Positions 36,287 through 46,612 of a stretch of 53,416 nucleotides of DNA are shown in pieces. Both the position numbers and the translations under genes were made by a program. The notes under the pieces are model-generated. The model was not told the DNA's origin and did not search any database. It saw only the letters and a list, made by a program, of their open reading frames with translations. Positions within the stretch are counted from its first letter, which is position 1; each line of letters begins with the position of its first letter. The stretch lies in contig CALYAX010000012.1 of the NCBI GenBank assembly GCA_944393665.1, positions 1 to 53,416 of the forward strand, given 5' to 3'. The stretch comes from an uncultured Alphaproteobacteria bacterium (GTDB taxonomy: Bacteria; Pseudomonadota; Alphaproteobacteria; RF32; CAG-239).

Positions 36287-37345
36287 GTGGCTGAAGAAGC
36301 AAATAACGCAACAACACCCAGTCAGGACTGGACCGAAGGACTCGCTCCCGAAACCGGAACCCCTGCTGCTGACGGAACCGATTCTAAAATCCTGAATCAG
36401 GAAGAAATCGACAGCCTGCTCGGATTCGGCAGCGACGAAGAAAACGAATACAATCCCAATAAGACCGGTGTCCGCGCCATCCTTAACTCCAGCATGGTTT
36501 CCTATGAGCGCCTGCCCATGCTGGAAATTGTCTTTGACCGCCTGATCCGTCTGATGGCAACCAGCCTGCGTAATTTTACCCAGGATAACGTGGAGGTTTC
36601 TCTGGATAGTATCGAGTCCATGCGCTTTGGCGAATATATCGATTCGCTGACGCTGCCGACCCTGTTAAACGTTTTTAAGGCCGAAGAATGGGATAATTAC
36701 GGCCTGATGTCGCTTGACAGCGCCCTGATTTACTCCATGGTGGACGTTTTGCTCGGCGGCCGCCGCGGAACTGCCGCCATGCGCATCGAAGGGCGCCCCT
36801 ATACCACCATTGAGCTGAATATCGTCAAAGATATGATCCAGCTGATACTGACAGACCTCTCCACGGCATTTGACCCCATAACCTCCGTTAACTTTGCTTT
36901 TGACCGGCTGGAAACCAATCCGCGTTTTGCCACGATTTCGCGCCTCTCCAACGCAGTTATCGTCGCCCATCTGCGCATTGACATGGAAGACCGCGGCGGC
37001 AAAATTGACCTGATGATTCCCTATGCCACCCTGGAACCGGTCCGCGAATTGCTGCTGCAAATGTTCATGGGAGAACGTTTCGGCCGCGATACGATTTGGG
37101 AAAACCACCTCATGTCCCAATTGTGGGAAACCGATGTGGAAATCAAAGCGGTTCTGAATGAAGTCGATATCCGCCTCGGCGAAATTTCTACCTGGGAAAA
37201 GGGATCTTTCCTGCCTCTGGATATGACCCCTCATGAAAAAGTGACCGTTTACTGCGGCGATGTTCCCCTGATTGAAGGATCCATGGGCCGCAAATCCGAC
37301 CATATTGTTATCAAAGTTGAATCCAAGGCTGAAAAAAATGGATAA
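36287..37345 (+). CDS. fliM: flagellar motor switch protein FliM
   Basis: C-ring switch protein that binds CheY-P. The 352-residue protein has the N-terminal CheY-binding/LNQEEIDSLLGF motif near residues 37-48, a middle domain (FDRLIRLMATSLRNFT; VLLGGRRGTAA), and a C-terminal SpoA domain beginning LWETDVEIKAVLNEVDIRLG and ending PLIEGSMGRKSDHIVIKVE. Start is GTG 36287 with GAGGA upstream. The intact CheY motif implies chemotactic switching. It overlaps the next gene by 8 bases. Confidence 0.96.
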   Translation: MAEEANNATTPSQDWTEGLAPETGTPAADGTDSKILNQEEIDSLLGFGSDEENEYNPNKTGVRAILNSSMVSYERLPMLEIVFDRLIRLMATSLRNFTQDNVEVSLDSIESMRFGEYIDSLTLPTLLNVFKAEEWDNYGLMSLDSALIYSMVDVLLGGRRGTAAMRIEGRPYTTIELNIVKDMIQLILTDLSTAFDPITSVNFAFDRLETNPRFATISRLSNAVIVAHLRIDMEDRGGKIDLMIPYATLEPVRELLLQMFMGERFGRDTIWENHLMSQLWETDVEIKAVLNEVDIRLGEISTWEKGSFLPLDMTPHEKVTVYCGDVPLIEGSMGRKSDHIVIKVESKAEKNG

Positions 37346-37811
37346 TTTAGAACTCTTAATTAATTTAATCATCATTGCTTTGTTGCTTCCGGCAATCCTA
37401 TTTGCTTACCGCCTGAATAAAAACCTTGAGGTTTTACGCCGTAACCAAAGCAGTCTTGCCCAGTTGGTGGAAGCCTTGAATGACGCGACCTTTAAAGCGG
37501 AAAACAGCATCCCCAAACTTAAGTCGGTAACCGAACATTCTGCAGAAGGGCTCAAGGAAGTGGTCGACAGCGCCAAAGAACTTAAAGACGACCTCTTGTT
37601 CATCAACGAACGTGCCGATAACCTGGCCGACCGTTTGGAACAGGTTATTTCTGACGGGCGCCAGATAAAAACGGCTCCGGCTTCCCGTGAGCAGTTTGCC
37701 GCCCCGCTGAATCAGCCGGGCATCAGCCGTGAAGAAGATACGCCGGCAATTGCCGACAGCCGCTCGGAAGCCGAGCTTGAATTGCTTAAAGCCCTGCGCT
37801 CCATTAAATAA
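37338..37811 (+). CDS. DUF6468 flagellar-operon protein
   Basis: A 157-residue single-pass protein. An N-terminal membrane helix (LLINLIIIALLLPAILFAYR) is followed by a coiled coil (NLEVLRRNQSSLAQLVEALN through KELKDDLLFINERADNLADR) and a variable tail. This matches proteins annotated DUF6468 found between fliM and motE in Rhodospirillales-type alphaproteobacteria. Function unknown. ATG 37338 lies inside fliM, so translation is coupled. Confidence 0.78.
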   Translation: MDNLELLINLIIIALLLPAILFAYRLNKNLEVLRRNQSSLAQLVEALNDATFKAENSIPKLKSVTEHSAEGLKEVVDSAKELKDDLLFINERADNLADRLEQVISDGRQIKTAPASREQFAAPLNQPGISREEDTPAIADSRSEAELELLKALRSIK

Positions 37812-37828
37812 AGTTTTAAGGTAGAAAA

Positions 37829-38479
37829 ATGACCCACCAAACCCAAAAATTCCGTTTTCGCATCCTTCCGGTATTTATCTTCGTTGCCGGCCTGACGCTG
37901 ACATTTAAAATCAGCAGCGTGTTTGACCGCTTTAACCACCCGGATCAACCCAAAATCCAGCTGGTTTCCACCCAGGCACTGGCAGAGGAACAAACGGTTA
38001 AGGAAACCGCCGCTTTGGCAAAAATGCTCGGACAGGGCGGACCGGACCAGCCGGCAAACGTTGAAAATCCCAATACCGCATTTTCCCAGTCGGAAATTTT
38101 GATTTTGCAGGAACTGGCCGAACGCCGCGAGGCTTTGGATGTCAGGGCAAAAGAAATTGACAAGCGCGCAATTCAGCTCAAAGTGGCCGAAGATGAAATC
38201 GATAAAAAACTCAAACAGCTGAAAGCTTACGAGTCCAAACTCGAAAAACTGATTCAGCAATACAGCAAAAAAGAGCAGGAAAACATCAATTCTCTGGTAA
38301 AACTTTATACCTCCATGAAACCCAAAGACGCCGCGCGTATTTTCAATACCCTGGATATGGATATCACCGTCGCGCTGTTAAAGGGGATGAAACCTTCCGC
38401 CTCTTCGGCAATTCTGTCGCAGATGAATTCCGAAAAAGCAAAAGCTGTCACCTCACAGCTGATTGGCAATAACATTTAA
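37829..38479 (+). CDS. motE: flagellar protein MotE
   Basis: Periplasmic chaperone-type factor for the stator/MotC in alphaproteobacteria. The 216-residue protein has an N-terminal hydrophobic helix (RILPVFIFVAGLTLTFKI), a long coiled coil (ELAERREALDVRAKEIDKRA; DKKLKQLKAYESKLEKL) and a C-terminal MgtE-N-like domain (YTSMKPKDAARIFNTLDMDI; GMKPSASSAILSQMN), the diagnostic layout. It lies between the DUF6468 gene and the TPR gene. Confidence 0.88.
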   Translation: MTHQTQKFRFRILPVFIFVAGLTLTFKISSVFDRFNHPDQPKIQLVSTQALAEEQTVKETAALAKMLGQGGPDQPANVENPNTAFSQSEILILQELAERREALDVRAKEIDKRAIQLKVAEDEIDKKLKQLKAYESKLEKLIQQYSKKEQENINSLVKLYTSMKPKDAARIFNTLDMDITVALLKGMKPSASSAILSQMNSEKAKAVTSQLIGNNI

Positions 38480-38493
38480 CCGGGATAAACCGC

Positions 38494-41073
38494 GTGTTCA
38501 GACAATATGGAAATAGGCAGATTTGGTTAAGCTGGAGTTTCGCTTTCAGCTTGTTGTTTGCCGTTCCTGTTTTTGCACAGCCGGTTGCCGCGCCGGCAGC
38601 CCCCACCCCGGCGATTCAGGTAGAAGACCTGGCCACCCCGGCCCCCCACCGGCCGATTACCGCGGCAGCCAGCCGGGCCTTGCGCCAAACCGTTCCGTTA
38701 AGCTCGCCGCAAATGATGCCCAAACTTCCGCGTATGGCCAGCCTGAGCTTTTCCTGGAATATGCCGGTAAGCCTGGCTGTTTTCAAACGTGATGAAAAAT
38801 TATGGGTTGTCTTTGACCGTCCGATGAACCTCAACCTGGATGAACTGAAAAAATCAGCCGAAGGACTGGCAACGGATATCATCCAGTTTCCCCATCCCGG
38901 TGCAACCATTATCCAAATGCGTCCATTGCCCGGAGTACGTTTTTCTGTCCGTAAAGAAGGTTTATTGTGGGTTGTCGACCTCCTGACCGGCGATATCCCG
39001 CCGCGCCCGGTAAAAGATATGGAAGTTTTTACCCAGTATGACAGCCTGAAACGTCCCTATTTGTTTATTCCCGGTGAAAATGCCGGCAATCTGGTCCTGG
39101 CAATTGACCCGGATGTCGGCGATGTCATCACCATCGCTCCCAATGCGGACCTCGGCTTAGGATTTAACCGTACTTACTTTTATCCTGAATTTGCCATCCT
39201 GAACTCGGTACAGGGTATGGCGATGGTTATCAAAGCCCCGGATATTATACTCAACCGCGGCAATACCGGCCTGACCCTGCGCGCTTTTGACCGCGGCCTC
39301 AACATCTCCGACAACCTGGAAACCATGAAACGGCAGCAGATTCTGCGCGAAAGCGGTGACACGCTGGCCGCTTTTGACCTGGAAATCTCTCCGCAGCTGC
39401 TGCGCATGAATTTTGCGGAAGCCGTCGATCAGCTTAAAAATGATATTATCGCCGCGGATCCTAACAAAAAAAATACGGCCCGGCTGGAACTGGTAAAATA
39501 CTATCTTTCCAAAGGGTTGGGAACCGAGGCGCTGAATATCCTCCGCCAGATGGAAAAAGCCAAAACCCCGGAAACTTCATCCGACAAGTTTCATGCCCTG
39601 CTCGGTGTGGCAAATTTTTTAACCCGGCGCTATGCCGAGTCTGTTCTTAATTTTGAGCACGGCAGCCTGCCGGCAATCAACGAAGCGGTATTCTGGCGTA
39701 CTTTGTCTTCCAGCGCCCTGGAATTCAAACAGGAAGATGACGCCGTTTTGTTCTCTTTTATCTCGCTGATTAAAGATTACCCGCCGGAACTCAAAGACCG
39801 CATCGCCCTTGTCGCCGCCAACACGGCGCTTTTATCCGGTGATGACCTTGCTGCCCAGAACTTCATTGATATCTTACGCACGCAGGAAGAACGCCTGATT
39901 GACCGCACCCCGCAGGTAGCTTATCTTTCCGCTAAAAAACTTGAACTTCAGGGCTATCCCCGCAATGCGATTCGCGATTACCGGCGCATTGCCGACATGA
40001 ACAATGCCATGTACTCGGCGCTTGCCCGTTACGATGCAACGGTGCTCAGCCAGCAGCTCGGCCTGCTTCCTCTGAAAGAGGCCATTGCCGAACTGGAAAA
40101 ACTGCGCTATGCCTGGGGAGAAACCGGGTTTAAGTGGAAACTTCTCAACAAACTGGCCGAACTTTATGTAAAAAACCATGATTATTACAACGGCCTGCGC
40201 ACGCTTAATGAAAACCTGGCCTTGTCAACCCCGGCCCAAAAAGAACTTTTATCCAACCGCATGCTCGGCTGGTTTGAGGATATTTACCTCAACAACCAGG
40301 CAGATACCACTTTATCCGCCATCAAAGCCCTTGCCCTTTATCAGGATTTCAACTGGCTGGCATTGCGCAGCACCCAGCACGACCGGATTATTCAAAAACT
40401 CGCCGACCGTCTGGTGGCTGTCGACTTGCTTCCCCGGGCCTCTCAGCTGTTGGAAGAATTATTGCAGGATCCCCGCCTCCCCGTGGAAGACCGTGCTAAA
40501 GTCGGTGCCCGTCTGGCAATCATTCATTTGTTTGAACGCGATTCCACCCTGGCGCTGGAAGTCCTGAACGCAACAGAAAATCCCGGCATCTCTGAAGAAC
40601 TTCAGGCCCACCGCCGCGTTATCCGTTCCCGGACGCTTGCTAACCTGGGTGAAATTGAAAAAGCGCTTAACCTGCTTGACCGCGATTACAGCAAAAACTC
40701 CCTGCTGCTCCAGGCTGATATTTATTGGAACGGCGGCCAATGGGCTCAGGCTTCCGATACCCTGAAATATCTGGTGGAAAAACCGGTAAAAGGCAAACCC
40801 TTGTCAAATGAACAAATCGGCTATATCTTAGATTGGGCAACCGCACTGAAAAAGGCTGGAAAAGAAACCGTGCTGGTACGTCTCCGCAATAAATTTATGC
40901 CTTGGTTTAAAGAAACAAAATATCATAGCGCATTTAATATCTTAACCAACCGGCTGGAACCTGATAAAATCGACCTCAAACAAATTACCAATGTGGTGGA
41001 CGACGTTCAGAATTACAGCAACTTTGCTAAAGTTTACAACGATTCGCTAAAAAATTTGGATTTAAATAAATAA
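38494..41073 (+). CDS. large secreted TPR protein in the flagellar operon
   Basis: An 859-residue protein, probably periplasmic. It starts at a GTG with a signal peptide (SWSFAFSLLFAVPVFAQ). A beta-rich N-terminal part (residues about 60-270; SLAVFKRDEKLWVVFDRPM) resembles AMIN-type surface-binding modules. The rest is a helical solenoid of TPR-like repeats (LGTEALNILRQMEKAKT; ILRTQEERLIDRTPQVAYLS; LARYDATVLSQQLGLLPLKE). Similar large TPR proteins follow motE in related species, and a role in stator or basal-body assembly is inferred. It is the last gene of the fliL-fliM-DUF6468-motE unit. Confidence 0.8.
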   Translation: MFRQYGNRQIWLSWSFAFSLLFAVPVFAQPVAAPAAPTPAIQVEDLATPAPHRPITAAASRALRQTVPLSSPQMMPKLPRMASLSFSWNMPVSLAVFKRDEKLWVVFDRPMNLNLDELKKSAEGLATDIIQFPHPGATIIQMRPLPGVRFSVRKEGLLWVVDLLTGDIPPRPVKDMEVFTQYDSLKRPYLFIPGENAGNLVLAIDPDVGDVITIAPNADLGLGFNRTYFYPEFAILNSVQGMAMVIKAPDIILNRGNTGLTLRAFDRGLNISDNLETMKRQQILRESGDTLAAFDLEISPQLLRMNFAEAVDQLKNDIIAADPNKKNTARLELVKYYLSKGLGTEALNILRQMEKAKTPETSSDKFHALLGVANFLTRRYAESVLNFEHGSLPAINEAVFWRTLSSSALEFKQEDDAVLFSFISLIKDYPPELKDRIALVAANTALLSGDDLAAQNFIDILRTQEERLIDRTPQVAYLSAKKLELQGYPRNAIRDYRRIADMNNAMYSALARYDATVLSQQLGLLPLKEAIAELEKLRYAWGETGFKWKLLNKLAELYVKNHDYYNGLRTLNENLALSTPAQKELLSNRMLGWFEDIYLNNQADTTLSAIKALALYQDFNWLALRSTQHDRIIQKLADRLVAVDLLPRASQLLEELLQDPRLPVEDRAKVGARLAIIHLFERDSTLALEVLNATENPGISEELQAHRRVIRSRTLANLGEIEKALNLLDRDYSKNSLLLQADIYWNGGQWAQASDTLKYLVEKPVKGKPLSNEQIGYILDWATALKKAGKETVLVRLRNKFMPWFKETKYHSAFNILTNRLEPDKIDLKQITNVVDDVQNYSNFAKVYNDSLKNLDLNK

Positions 41074-41082
41074 GCTGCAGCC

Positions 41083-43062
41083 ATGACTTGCGAATATAAA
41101 TTAGAAAGTCCGTTTGAACCGGCAGGCGATCAGCCGCAGGCAATTAAAGAGCTCTGCGACGGGATTAACCGCGGCGTCAGGAATCAGGTTCTGCTCGGGG
41201 TAACCGGAAGCGGTAAAACCTATACGATGGCTAAAGTTATTGAACAAACCGGGCGGCCGGCGCTGATTATGGCTCCCAACAAAATTCTTGCGGCGCAGTT
41301 ATACAGCGAGATGAAAGAATTTTTTCCTCACGACAAAGTCGAGTACTTTGTTTCCTATTATGATTATTACCAGCCTGAGGCTTATGTCCCCAAAACCGAC
41401 ACCTACATAGAAAAAGATTCCGCCATCAATGAGCAGATTGACCGGATGCGCAACTCTGCAACCCGTAATATTTTGGAGGCTCAGGACGTTATTATTGTCG
41501 CTTCGGTTTCCTGCATTTACGGCTTAGGCGATGTTGAATCTTACGCGGCAATGACAATTCCGCTGGAAATCGGCCAGCAGATTGAACAAAAAGAACTCTG
41601 CCGCCATCTTGCCGAACTTCAGTATGAGCGCAACCAGCAAAATTTCGTCCGTTCGACTTTCCGCGTCAACGGCGATGTTCTGGATATTTTCCCCGCCCAC
41701 TACGAAGACCGTGCCTGGCGGATTTCCTTTTTCGGCGACGAAATAGAAAATATTTATGAATTCGATTCGCTGACCGGAAAACGGACTGCCGAACTTAAAT
41801 CTGTCGTTATTTACCCCGCCAACCATTATGTTACGCCGCGTCCGGCAATTTCTCAGGCGATTGTCAACATTCGCAAAGAACTCGGCGAACAAATTGAAAT
41901 TTTTAAACAGCAGAACAAACTCCTGGAAGCCCAGCGGATTGAACAACGCACCCGCTTTGATTTGGAGATGCTGGAAACCACCGGCCATTGCAAAGGAATT
42001 GAAAATTACTCCCGCTACCTTACCGGACGCAAACCCGGAGAACCGCCGCCGACCTTATTTGAATATCTGCCGTCCAATGCCCTGATCTTTGTTGACGAAA
42101 GTCATGTTTCCGTCCCCCAAATCGGCGGGATGTTCCGTGGTGACTTCAACCGCAAGAGCACGCTGGCCGATTACGGCTTTCGCCTTCCCTCCTGCGTAGA
42201 CAACCGCCCGCTTAAATTTGAGGAATGGAATGCTATGCGCGGACAGACCATCTTTGTTTCCGCCACTCCCGGAGACTGGGAATTGGAACAAACCCGGGGA
42301 ATTTTTGCCGAACAGGTTATTCGTCCCACCGGACTGACTGATCCTTTGTGCATCGTCCGCCCGGTAGAAAACCAGATTGACGATTTAATGGAAGAATGTC
42401 GTAAAACTGCGGCAAAAGGCGAGCGTGTCCTCGTCACCACCCTGACTAAAAAAATGGCGGAAGATCTGACCGAATATTTGAACGATAACGGGATTAAGGT
42501 GCGTTATCTCCATTCCGACATTGATACCCTGGAACGCATTGAAATTATCCGCGACCTCCGCCTGGGTGTTTTTGACGTTCTGGTCGGAATTAACCTGCTT
42601 CGCGAGGGACTGGATATTCCCGAGTGCTCGCTGGTTGCGATCTTGGACGCCGATAAAGAAGGTTTTCTGCGCTCAGAACGCTCGCTTATTCAAACTATCG
42701 GCCGCGCAGCCCGCAATGCCGAAGGCCGGGTGATCTTGTATGCCGATAAAATGACCGGTTCGCTTACGGCTGCTTTGAATGAAACCAACCGCCGCCGGCA
42801 GAAACAGATCGCCTACAACACCGAAAACGGTATCACGCCGCAAACAATTAAAAAGAAAATATCCAGCGCCTTGAGCGAAATGACAGCCGCCGATTATCTT
42901 GAAACCAAACCCGAAGAAGCCGAACAGATTAAAGATATTGATAAAAAACTGCGTGAATATAATAAACTGATGAAAGAAGCCGCAGCCAACCTTGAGTTTG
43001 AAGCCGCAGTTGTTTACCGCGACAAAATCCGCGAGCTGGAGCAAATCTACCTGCGCAGCTAA
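41083..43062 (+). CDS. uvrB: excinuclease ABC subunit B
   Basis: Damage-verifying helicase-like subunit of nucleotide excision repair. The 659-residue protein has Walker A ([16 protein letters not shown]), the beta-hairpin region ([20 protein letters not shown]), the DEAD-like box ([14 protein letters not shown]), helicase motif VI ([20 protein letters not shown]) and the C-terminal UVR motif ([18 protein letters not shown]). Length is normal. It follows the TPR gene by 9 bases and has a poor ribosome-binding site. Confidence 0.97.
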   Translation: MTCEYKLESPFEPAGDQPQAIKELCDGINRGVRNQVLLGVTGSGKTYTMAKVIEQTGRPALIMAPNKILAAQLYSEMKEFFPHDKVEYFVSYYDYYQPEAYVPKTDTYIEKDSAINEQIDRMRNSATRNILEAQDVIIVASVSCIYGLGDVESYAAMTIPLEIGQQIEQKELCRHLAELQYERNQQNFVRSTFRVNGDVLDIFPAHYEDRAWRISFFGDEIENIYEFDSLTGKRTAELKSVVIYPANHYVTPRPAISQAIVNIRKELGEQIEIFKQQNKLLEAQRIEQRTRFDLEMLETTGHCKGIENYSRYLTGRKPGEPPPTLFEYLPSNALIFVDESHVSVPQIGGMFRGDFNRKSTLADYGFRLPSCVDNRPLKFEEWNAMRGQTIFVSATPGDWELEQTRGIFAEQVIRPTGLTDPLCIVRPVENQIDDLMEECRKTAAKGERVLVTTLTKKMAEDLTEYLNDNGIKVRYLHSDIDTLERIEIIRDLRLGVFDVLVGINLLREGLDIPECSLVAILDADKEGFLRSERSLIQTIGRAARNAEGRVILYADKMTGSLTAALNETNRRRQKQIAYNTENGITPQTIKKKISSALSEMTAADYLETKPEEAEQIKDIDKKLREYNKLMKEAAANLEFEAAVVYRDKIRELEQIYLRS

Positions 43063-43130
43063 ATTTTGCACCGCCCCGCGGCGCCCCTTTCCTTAAATCC
43101 GGACACCTGCCCGAAAATCGTTTCCAAGAG

Positions 43131-43649
43131 TTAAATTTTTCCCAAAGCTTTCAAAGTTTTCAAAATATTATCCTTGTTGCGCTTTTTAATGGGACGGATC
43201 GGGCGGCCGGCATACACCGTCCAAGGTTCAAATTTATAATTGGCCGGCACAAAACTCAAAGCGCCGATTGCCACACCTTCGGGAATATCATTGTTCGGCA
43301 TAATCACCGTATTGGTCCCCACGCCGGTATATTTTCCCAGCGTCACATTCCCCTGAATCTCTTTCACGGTTGGCAAAGAATGCGTCACCAGCTCATTAAC
43401 ATAGTCATTGCTGGACAGCCAGACCCTGACACCGGCTGCCAGGCTGGAGCAGCTGCCCATCTTAAACTTTAATTTGCCATCACCGCCGGAAATGTAAGTA
43501 CCGCTGGCAATTTCACAATCCGAACCTATCTCGCAGGCAGAAGAAATCCGGCAAAAATCCGAAATCCGCACATTGTCGCCGGCTGTTACCAGTTCCGGCT
43601 TCTTAATAATCACATACTCGCCTAACTTAAAATTCTTTCCGTGTTGCAT
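43131..43649 (-). CDS. hexapeptide-repeat acyltransferase
   Basis: A 172-residue left-handed beta-helix acyltransferase (LbH/XAT-like), probably an O-acetyltransferase acting on a surface sugar. Hexapeptide repeats are visible throughout (ISDFCRISSACEIGSDCEIA; GNVTLGKYTGVGTNTVIMPN), with the C-terminal PIRPIKKR tail. AGGAGG precedes the start at 43649. The frame continues 20 codons upstream without support. It stands alone between uvrB and pssA. Confidence 0.85.
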   Translation of the reverse strand: MQHGKNFKLGEYVIIKKPELVTAGDNVRISDFCRISSACEIGSDCEIASGTYISGGDGKLKFKMGSCSSLAAGVRVWLSSNDYVNELVTHSLPTVKEIQGNVTLGKYTGVGTNTVIMPNNDIPEGVAIGALSFVPANYKFEPWTVYAGRPIRPIKKRNKDNILKTLKALGKI

Positions 43650-43786
43650 CTTCGTCCTCCTAAGATAATACCGGAAGTTTAAAGAGCAAATTGCTCTTCC
43701 GCAACTCAAAAAATATTTTACAATATTTCATAATGCTTTGATTTTACGCAATATATAGAAATATTTTGTGAAACCCTGACAAACAA

Positions 43787-43812
43787 AAAACCGCTTATTG
43801 CTAAGCGGTTTT
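43787..43812 (-). terminator. intrinsic terminator of psd-pssA
   Basis: Perfect 11-base stem AAAACCGCTTA / TAAGCGGTTTT (43787-43797 with 43802-43812), four-base loop, A-run on the left that reads as T on the minus strand. Confidence 0.88.
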
Positions 43813-43827
43813 CTGAGCTTCTTAAAG

Positions 43828-44610
43828 TTACTCAGCCTCAAACCTGGCTTTTTCCCTCCAAAAAACGACAACACCCACCGGGATCGACAAAGCATATAGA
43901 ACCACCATGATACCCAGTGTCAGCCAGGGCTGAGTGATGATGAAACTGGCAAACAAAGCCACAATCAGCATCATCGGCATAAACATATAGGTCGGGACCT
44001 TGAGTTTTTTGGTGGAAAAAGTCGGAATCCGGCTGACCATCAGGAAAGAAACCAAAACCAGAAGCGTCGCGCAAAAAGCATGGCTGCGGACAACCGTCAG
44101 TTCCGGAAAGTCAAACGAAATCATCACCGGCATCATCGCCAACGCAGCTGCCGCAGGAGCCGGCACGCCGACAAAGAAATGATTCCAGTATTCCGGCTGC
44201 GGCTCTTCGTCCAGCATGGTATTAAACCGCGCCAGGCGCATTGCCATGCCGATGGACATCAGCAGGCAGAAAAACCAGCCGAACTTCGGCAGATCAAACA
44301 AAGACCATTGATACAGCAAAATTGCCGGCGCAACGCCGAAGCTGACAAAATCGGACAAAGAATCCAGCTCGGCACCGAACTTGGTCGAGCCCTTCAGCAT
44401 TCTGGCCACGCGGCCGTCCAAACCGTCAAAAAACGCTGCAATAAAAATACAAAAAACCGCTTTAACCCAGTCTTCCTGTATTGAATACCGGATAGAAGTC
44501 ACCCCGGCGCATAGCGCCAGCATGGTGACAATATTCGGCGCAATCTTCCGAAACGGCAAACTTGTTAACTTCTGCCGTGACAGCATAAGTTTGTTATTGA
44601 TATTTTCCAT
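43828..44610 (-). CDS. pssA: CDP-diacylglycerol--serine O-phosphatidyltransferase
   Basis: Makes phosphatidylserine from CDP-diacylglycerol and serine. The 260-residue membrane protein has the CDP-alcohol phosphotransferase motif DGLDGRVARMLKGSTKFGAELDSLSD with its four aspartates and arginine, and six or more membrane helices. It overlaps psd by one base (ATG/TAA), so the two steps to phosphatidylethanolamine are translated together. Confidence 0.94.
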   Translation of the reverse strand: MENINNKLMLSRQKLTSLPFRKIAPNIVTMLALCAGVTSIRYSIQEDWVKAVFCIFIAAFFDGLDGRVARMLKGSTKFGAELDSLSDFVSFGVAPAILLYQWSLFDLPKFGWFFCLLMSIGMAMRLARFNTMLDEEPQPEYWNHFFVGVPAPAAAALAMMPVMISFDFPELTVVRSHAFCATLLVLVSFLMVSRIPTFSTKKLKVPTYMFMPMMLIVALFASFIITQPWLTLGIMVVLYALSIPVGVVVFWREKARFEAE

Positions 44611-45317
44611 TAGCTGGCCGCTCCTGTCATCGCCGGAGCATTACTTTCCAGATTGGCAATTATACTCTCGCCGGCAACCATCGTTTGTCCCAGAACAACT
44701 TGAGGTTCTACGCCTTCCGGCAAATAAACATCCAGCCGCGACCCAAAACGGATCATGCCGAAACGCTCGCCGGCCTTATACTCTTGCCCGACAGCGGCAT
44801 CACAGACGATTCGCCGCGCAACCAGGCCGGCAATCTGCACAAAACAGATATCTTTGCCGCTTTTGGTTTTCATTGCCAGCAGCTGACGTTCATTATCTTT
44901 GCTGGCTTTATCCAGCGTAGCATTCAAAAACTTGCCGGGAACATAAACCGACTGGGTAATTTTTCCCTCTGCCGGCGCCCGGTTGACATGAACGTTAAAA
45001 ACACTCATAAAAACGCTGACCCGGGTAAATTCCTGATTACCCATTTTCAGCTCTTCCGGAGCTTTAACTTTGGCAATCATCTGCACAATGCCGTCAGCCG
45101 GAGAAACCACAACATTGTCAATCTGCGGGGTGACACGTTCCGGATCACGAAAAAAGTAATAGCACCAAATTGTTAAGACCAGTCCAATCCAGCCCAGAGG
45201 TTCCCAGAGAATTGCCAGTAACGCTGTTACTGCAGCAAAAATTCCGACAAACCGCCAGCCTTCATTGTGAATATTCGGCAGCAGATAAGTGCGCCAGGAG
45301 ATATCAATACTTTTCAT
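44610..45317 (-). CDS. psd: phosphatidylserine decarboxylase, short form
   Basis: Converts phosphatidylserine to phosphatidylethanolamine. The 235-residue protein has an N-terminal membrane stretch ([18 protein letters not shown]) and the family segments [26 protein letters not shown] and the autocleavage/pyruvoyl site [11 protein letters not shown], where the Gly-Ser bond is cut. This is the short alphaproteobacterial/archaeal-type enzyme. It is the first gene of the psd-pssA unit. Confidence 0.94.
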   Translation of the reverse strand: MKSIDISWRTYLLPNIHNEGWRFVGIFAAVTALLAILWEPLGWIGLVLTIWCYYFFRDPERVTPQIDNVVVSPADGIVQMIAKVKAPEELKMGNQEFTRVSVFMSVFNVHVNRAPAEGKITQSVYVPGKFLNATLDKASKDNERQLLAMKTKSGKDICFVQIAGLVARRIVCDAAVGQEYKAGERFGMIRFGSRLDVYLPEGVEPQVVLGQTMVAGESIIANLESNAPAMTGAAS

Positions 45318-45466
45318 AAGTAAGTTCCTTAAAAAAGAACCTGCCCGGTTTCTGCCGCTGCCGTGACGCTGTCAACTGCCGCAAACGGTCTCCGCCCTGC
45401 AGGTCGGATTGTTAACTCCATTACTAAATCACAGATTGATAAAGAACTCAAGCTGATTTTAATACA

Positions 45467-46612
45467 TCAGTTTTTCATGGTCTTGCAAATAATCTGCCAG
45501 TCTTTGATTCTTTCCCCCAGCTCAACCGCCTTATTTTTATAGTGCTTTTTTTCTTTTTTCCGTAAAAACAACGCGAAAAGACGGCATTTAAGATATTTTA
45601 CCCATAACCCTCCATAACTTTTCTGAGGACTATTCATTAAATAGAGCCAGGCCGCTTTTTTGAAACTGCCGGCCAGAACAAACTCCAAAAACATCTTTTC
45701 CCACGGCGACAAAGCTTTAAAATCATACTCTTTGTAATCTCTCAGCGGACGATAAGCCTCTGACAGCTTTTCAAAATATCTGACTTTTAATTCGGGACGT
45801 ATCTTCTTAAAAAATGCGATTGCGTTTTTGGTCGCCGCAACCCAGAAAGCCTCTTCAAATTCTTTATAATTTTCAAGAACGGAAACACGTCTCCAGGCTT
45901 CCATAATTTGAACCGGAATTTGAATTAACCGCTCATCCGAACGGGAGGTTGATGAAAAATTTCCGGCTTCCTGCCGGTAATGAAGCAGGCTTTGATGCAC
46001 AACCGAAATTTTTTTTGCCCTTGCCAAGGCCTCAAACATAAAAGACAAGTCCTGATAAGCAGCTGACTTTGTCTCCGTAAATTTTAAGTGCTTTATAAAA
46101 TCTGCTTTATATAAACTTGCCCAAACCGAGGAATGAAATGTGAACAAAGCCGGATATTCCGAGATTTTGAAAGCCTTGTCATCGGGAGCCAGCTGGCTGA
46201 GAATATTATCAGAGCGGTCTTGCGGTTCTTGAAAAGAGTCATAATTAAAAAAATCACATTTCACCAAATCTGAATCATATTTGAGAGCGCTGGCCAGCAG
46301 CCGCTCATATAAATCAGGTTCGGCAAAATCATCGGATTCAACCATGCCGACATAATCACCGCCTGCCGCCGCAATCCCGTTGTTATAGGCGTTTCCCAGT
46401 CCTCCGTTAGGCTGGTGCAAAACTCTTATCCGCCGGTCAAGCGCGGCATATTCATCACAGATTTTTCCGCAGTTATCCCGGCTCCCGTCATCAACCAGAA
46501 TTATTTCCAAATTCCGATAGGTCTGAACCAGCAGGCTGTCCAAACATTCGCGAAGATATTTTTCGACGTTATAAATCGGTACAATAACCGAAATAAGCGG
46601 GGCAGAGGACAT
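45467..46612 (-). CDS. family 2 glycosyltransferase
   Basis: Inverting GT-A transferase for a surface polysaccharide. The 381-residue protein has the family start SVIVPIYNVEKYLRECLDSL, EIILVDDGSRDNCGKI and the metal-binding ESDDFAEPDLY. The C-terminal part is basic and lacks membrane segments. Its ATG overlaps the stop of the DUF4422-GT8 gene by one base. It is the last gene of the polysaccharide unit in this direction. Sugar specificity is unknown. Confidence 0.9.
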   Translation of the reverse strand: MSSAPLISVIVPIYNVEKYLRECLDSLLVQTYRNLEIILVDDGSRDNCGKICDEYAALDRRIRVLHQPNGGLGNAYNNGIAAAGGDYVGMVESDDFAEPDLYERLLASALKYDSDLVKCDFFNYDSFQEPQDRSDNILSQLAPDDKAFKISEYPALFTFHSSVWASLYKADFIKHLKFTETKSAAYQDLSFMFEALARAKKISVVHQSLLHYRQEAGNFSSTSRSDERLIQIPVQIMEAWRRVSVLENYKEFEEAFWVAATKNAIAFFKKIRPELKVRYFEKLSEAYRPLRDYKEYDFKALSPWEKMFLEFVLAGSFKKAAWLYLMNSPQKSYGGLWVKYLKCRLFALFLRKKEKKHYKNKAVELGERIKDWQIICKTMKN

